This document shows, in pieces, positions 63,662-64,000 of a stretch of DNA of 64,000 nucleotides. The notes beneath the pieces are model-generated. The model was not told the origin of the DNA. It saw only the letters and a list, made by a program, of their open reading frames with translations, and ran no database searches. The position numbers and the translations under genes are program-made. How positions within the stretch are numbered: position 1 is the first letter of the stretch; each line of letters begins with the position of its first letter. The stretch is from Pseudacidobacterium ailaaui (GTDB lineage: Bacteria; Acidobacteriota; Terriglobia; Terriglobales; Acidobacteriaceae): contig NZ_JIAL01000001.1 of the NCBI RefSeq assembly GCF_000688455.1, forward strand, positions 3,379,001 through 3,443,000, written 5' to 3'.

Positions 63662-64000
63662 TGTCTTCCACCTTCTGTGGATGCGAGGATTTCGGCCAGA
63701 TGCACAGTCCTGATACCTGCACGGAGCCGGTGTAAGCCGCCAAAAATGTGCATGAGACAAGAGTTGTCGAGTGCCGTGCATACCTCGGCCCGGGTGTCTT
63801 CTACACAGCGAATCTTGTCAGCAAGCATAGCAGCTGATACGTCTCCCATCTTCACCGCAAAGGTACCTCCAAAGCCGCAGCATTGGTCTACATCCTGCAA
63901 CTCAACCAGGTCAATTCCCCGTACATTCCGCAACAGACGAAGGGGCAGCTCACCAACCTGCAGGCCGCGCAGTGAATGACAACTGGCATGATAGGTCACG
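63658..64000 (-). CDS. lutA: Lactate-utilisation protein LutA, C-terminal part
   Basis: The last 113 residues of an iron-sulfur oxidoreductase; the gene runs off the right edge of the window. The cysteine-rich CCG domain is visible: TYHASCHSLRGL (with C...H), then CCGFGGTFAVKMGDVSAAM, and a conserved cysteine in LDNSCLMHI. The domain binds a cluster and takes part in lactate oxidation. The 4-base overlap with lutB confirms a lutABC operon. Confidence 0.93.
   Translation of the reverse strand, partial: VTYHASCHSLRGLQVGELPLRLLRNVRGIDLVELQDVDQCCGFGGTFAVKMGDVSAAMLADKIRCVEDTRAEVCTALDNSCLMHIFGGLHRLRAGIRTVHLAEILASTEGGRQ

Noticed and set aside
1-64000. CRISPR arrays, insertion sequences, prophage or rRNA
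   Set aside because: I saw no regularly spaced repeats, transposase motifs, phage structural genes or rRNA sequence anywhere in the window.

Overview
The window reads as chromosomal sequence of an acidobacterium, most likely class Terriglobia, family Acidobacteriaceae. This is inferred from the gene set: an Oar-like TonB receptor with an N-terminal carboxypeptidase-regulatory domain, an 828-residue ADOP-type ABC permease, a GWxTD-domain secreted protein, DUF1800, a very large secreted PIG-L protein, BshC for bacillithiol, and myo-inositol oxygenase. Nearly all of it is ordinary chromosomal coding sequence. I see no rRNA, CRISPR array, insertion sequence or prophage. There is one tRNA, tRNA-Lys(CTT).

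Layout. 1-5.0 kb: the end of a Sde182-type glycan-binding protein, a 369-base gap with a tRNA-like fragment, a secreted redoxin, an HMG-CoA-lyase-family enzyme, myo-inositol oxygenase, a 29-residue membrane peptide ORF and a GRP-type sugar transporter. 5-12 kb: a 14-repeat FG-GAP secreted protein, a 941-residue secreted PIG-L protein and a divergent APC permease. 12-18 kb: the periplasmic methionine-sulfoxide repair pair MsrP/MsrQ, a DUF1800 protein, an unrecognised secreted protein and a secreted nucleoside hydrolase. 18-22.6 kb: PEP carboxykinase, a stress-type group (DUF892 ferritin-like and lmo0937-like peptides), aquaporin and an EamA exporter. 22.6-31.7 kb: penicillin-acylase-family hydrolase, a polytopic membrane protein and prenyl diphosphate synthase in one run; two small unknown genes; BshC, a DUF2520 reductase-like protein and a divergent NUDIX hydrolase. 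31.8-36.6 kb: cold-shock protein with a strong terminator, PolX and Lon.

36.6-43.4 kb: cupin, an ABC ATPase and membrane-fusion adaptor that lack a permease, then a GWxTD protein with a carboxypeptidase-regulatory outer-membrane-like protein. 43.4-50.8 kb: tRNA-Lys, the large TonB receptor and, divergent from it, SDR - ROK regulator - ManD. The ManD enzyme keeps all the known metal and catalytic residues at the family numbering, so this is best read as an uptake and catabolism locus for a uronate-containing glycan. A textbook -35/-10 promoter and a 12-base palindrome lie in front of the receptor. 51-64 kb: ADOP permease, RdgB, the sdhCAB operon with its own promoter and terminator, a P-loop kinase, polyphosphate glucokinase, a fused homocysteine methyltransferase/MTHFR overlapping xseB, and a lutABC lactate-oxidation operon running off the right edge.

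No clear-cut new defence or biosynthetic system is visible. The most interesting signals are the divergent ManD/TonB locus and its regulatory region, the plug-less GWxTD-linked barrel candidate, the permease-less ABC pair, the tRNA 3'-end-like fragment near the left edge and a perfect 12-bp hairpin at the end of the DUF2520 gene. Start sites were moved from the longest ORF wherever a Shine-Dalgarno sequence, signal peptide or family alignment argued for it; each change is stated.
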